Below, piece by piece: positions 13,849-14,274 of a stretch of 14,274 nucleotides of DNA; the stretch's first letter is position 1, and the number at the start of each line of letters is the position of its first letter. Below the pieces are notes generated by a model that did no database searches, was not told the origin of the DNA, and saw nothing but the letters and a program-made list of their open reading frames with translations. The position numbers and the translations under genes were made by a program. This stretch comes from Actinomycetes bacterium (GTDB lineage: Bacteria > Actinomycetota > Actinomycetes > Actinomycetales > Cellulomonadaceae). The stretch lies in the NCBI GenBank assembly GCA_023461115.1, contig JAEWOA010000119.1:1-14274 (forward strand). Direction: 5' to 3'.

Positions 13849-14274
13849 ATGGCCGCCGGGCTCAACCGGGCAGGCGGCCGTCGGACGACGATCGGCCGCA
13901 CCCCGCCTCATGTGACTCTCACCGGCGGGGTGATCGCGAGCACCCCGCTGCTCACCGACGGCTCGATCGACGCCGTGGCCGTGCCGCTCGCGCTGCCCGT
14001 CGAAGGCGACGAGGGCGCGCAGCCACGCCGTGGGGCGGCGTCGCTCGCGGCGCGGTACGGCGTCGACCTCGCGGAGGTCGCCGAGCGTGTCAAGCTCACG
14101 GGCGCCGCCGGTGAGTCGTACGTGCTGCAACTGCCGCATCCCGCCGGCTCCGGGGTCGCGCTGCCCTGGGCCGGGCTGCCGCCGCGCGTGATCCTGGTGG
14201 GCACCGGCTCCGGCTCGCGTCGCGACCTGCGGCGCGCGGGCGCTGCGCTCGCGCGCTCGTCGAGGGGTCTGACG
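13849..14274 (+). CDS. Leucyl aminopeptidase (M17 family), N-terminal part only, cut by the window end
   Basis: An open frame from ATG 13849 runs off the window after 142 codons. The visible residues fit the N-terminal, non-catalytic alpha/beta domain of M17 leucyl aminopeptidases: a start such as TPLLTDGSIDAVAVPLALP, then LAARYGVDLAEVAERVKLTGAAGESYVLQLP and PRVILVGTGSGSRRDLRRAGAALAR, where family members have 'VGLG...LRRAGAALA'. The metal-binding catalytic domain would lie downstream and is not visible, so activity cannot be judged. The start is 3 bases after the DUF3117 stop with no Shine-Dalgarno sequence, so translation is probably coupled. An aminopeptidase next to DUF3117 is a familiar arrangement in related actinobacteria, recalled and not checked. 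Confidence 0.75.
   Translation, partial: MAAGLNRAGGRRTTIGRTPPHVTLTGGVIASTPLLTDGSIDAVAVPLALPVEGDEGAQPRRGAASLAARYGVDLAEVAERVKLTGAAGESYVLQLPHPAGSGVALPWAGLPPRVILVGTGSGSRRDLRRAGAALARSSRGLT

Overview
The window is about 14.3 kb of very GC-rich chromosomal DNA. It has strong GC3 bias, GTG/ATG starts, tight gene packing and apparently leaderless promoters of the TANNNT-N6-start type. Gene content and order point to a high-GC Gram-positive actinobacterium, most likely of the Micrococcales and perhaps near Cellulomonas; the genus is inferred from memory of gene neighbourhoods and was not tested. Two blocks match the order I know from Mycobacterium tuberculosis: ferredoxin next to aminotransferase (Rv1177-Rv1178), and dapD/dapE - LOG-family protein - folP2 - ... 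- DUF3117 (Rv1201c/Rv1202, Rv1205, Rv1207, Rv1211). This is therefore mainly core chromosome.

Layout. 1-1878: end of a membrane-anchored VanW-family cell-wall protein, cut by the window edge. 1875-2147 (-): a small SH3-like protein whose stop codon overlaps the VanW stop inside a CTAG; a long hairpin covers both stops. 2228-3709 (+): seven-iron ferredoxin fdxA and succinyldiaminopimelate aminotransferase dapC, six bases apart. 3909-5207 (+): citrate synthase gltA, followed by a 25-bp tandem repeat that copies its stop region and by a strong nested terminator hairpin. 5425-7242 (+): a DUF222/HNH endonuclease gene (13E12 type) with a good promoter and an SOS (LexA) box over its start point, then a degenerate tandem repeat. 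9310-7412 (-): dapD and a membrane-anchored lysozyme-fold protein. 9349-13545 (+): dapE, a LOG-family protein, a FolP2-like dihydropteroate synthase homologue and a PIG-V-like mannosyltransferase. 13678-14274 (+): the tiny conserved DUF3117 protein and the start of an M17 leucyl aminopeptidase.

How the genes fit together. DapC, DapD and DapE are three steps of the succinylase route to meso-diaminopimelate and lysine, so the window brings peptidoglycan precursor synthesis together with two surface proteins (VanW-type and lysozyme-fold) and a lipid-linked-sugar type glycosyltransferase. dapD and dapE diverge from a 38-bp spacer in which two identical TAGGGT elements, each six bases from a start codon, form a perfect inverted repeat. 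The accessory-looking part is 5.2-7.4 kb: the HNH gene with its own SOS control, flanked by repeat tracts. I found no tRNA, rRNA, CRISPR array, insertion sequence or prophage, and no convincing wholly new system. The points most worth checking are the SOS-controlled HNH gene, the mirrored dap promoters, a promoter element containing the dapE stop codon, the overlapping-stop terminator and the diverged FolP2 active-site loops.
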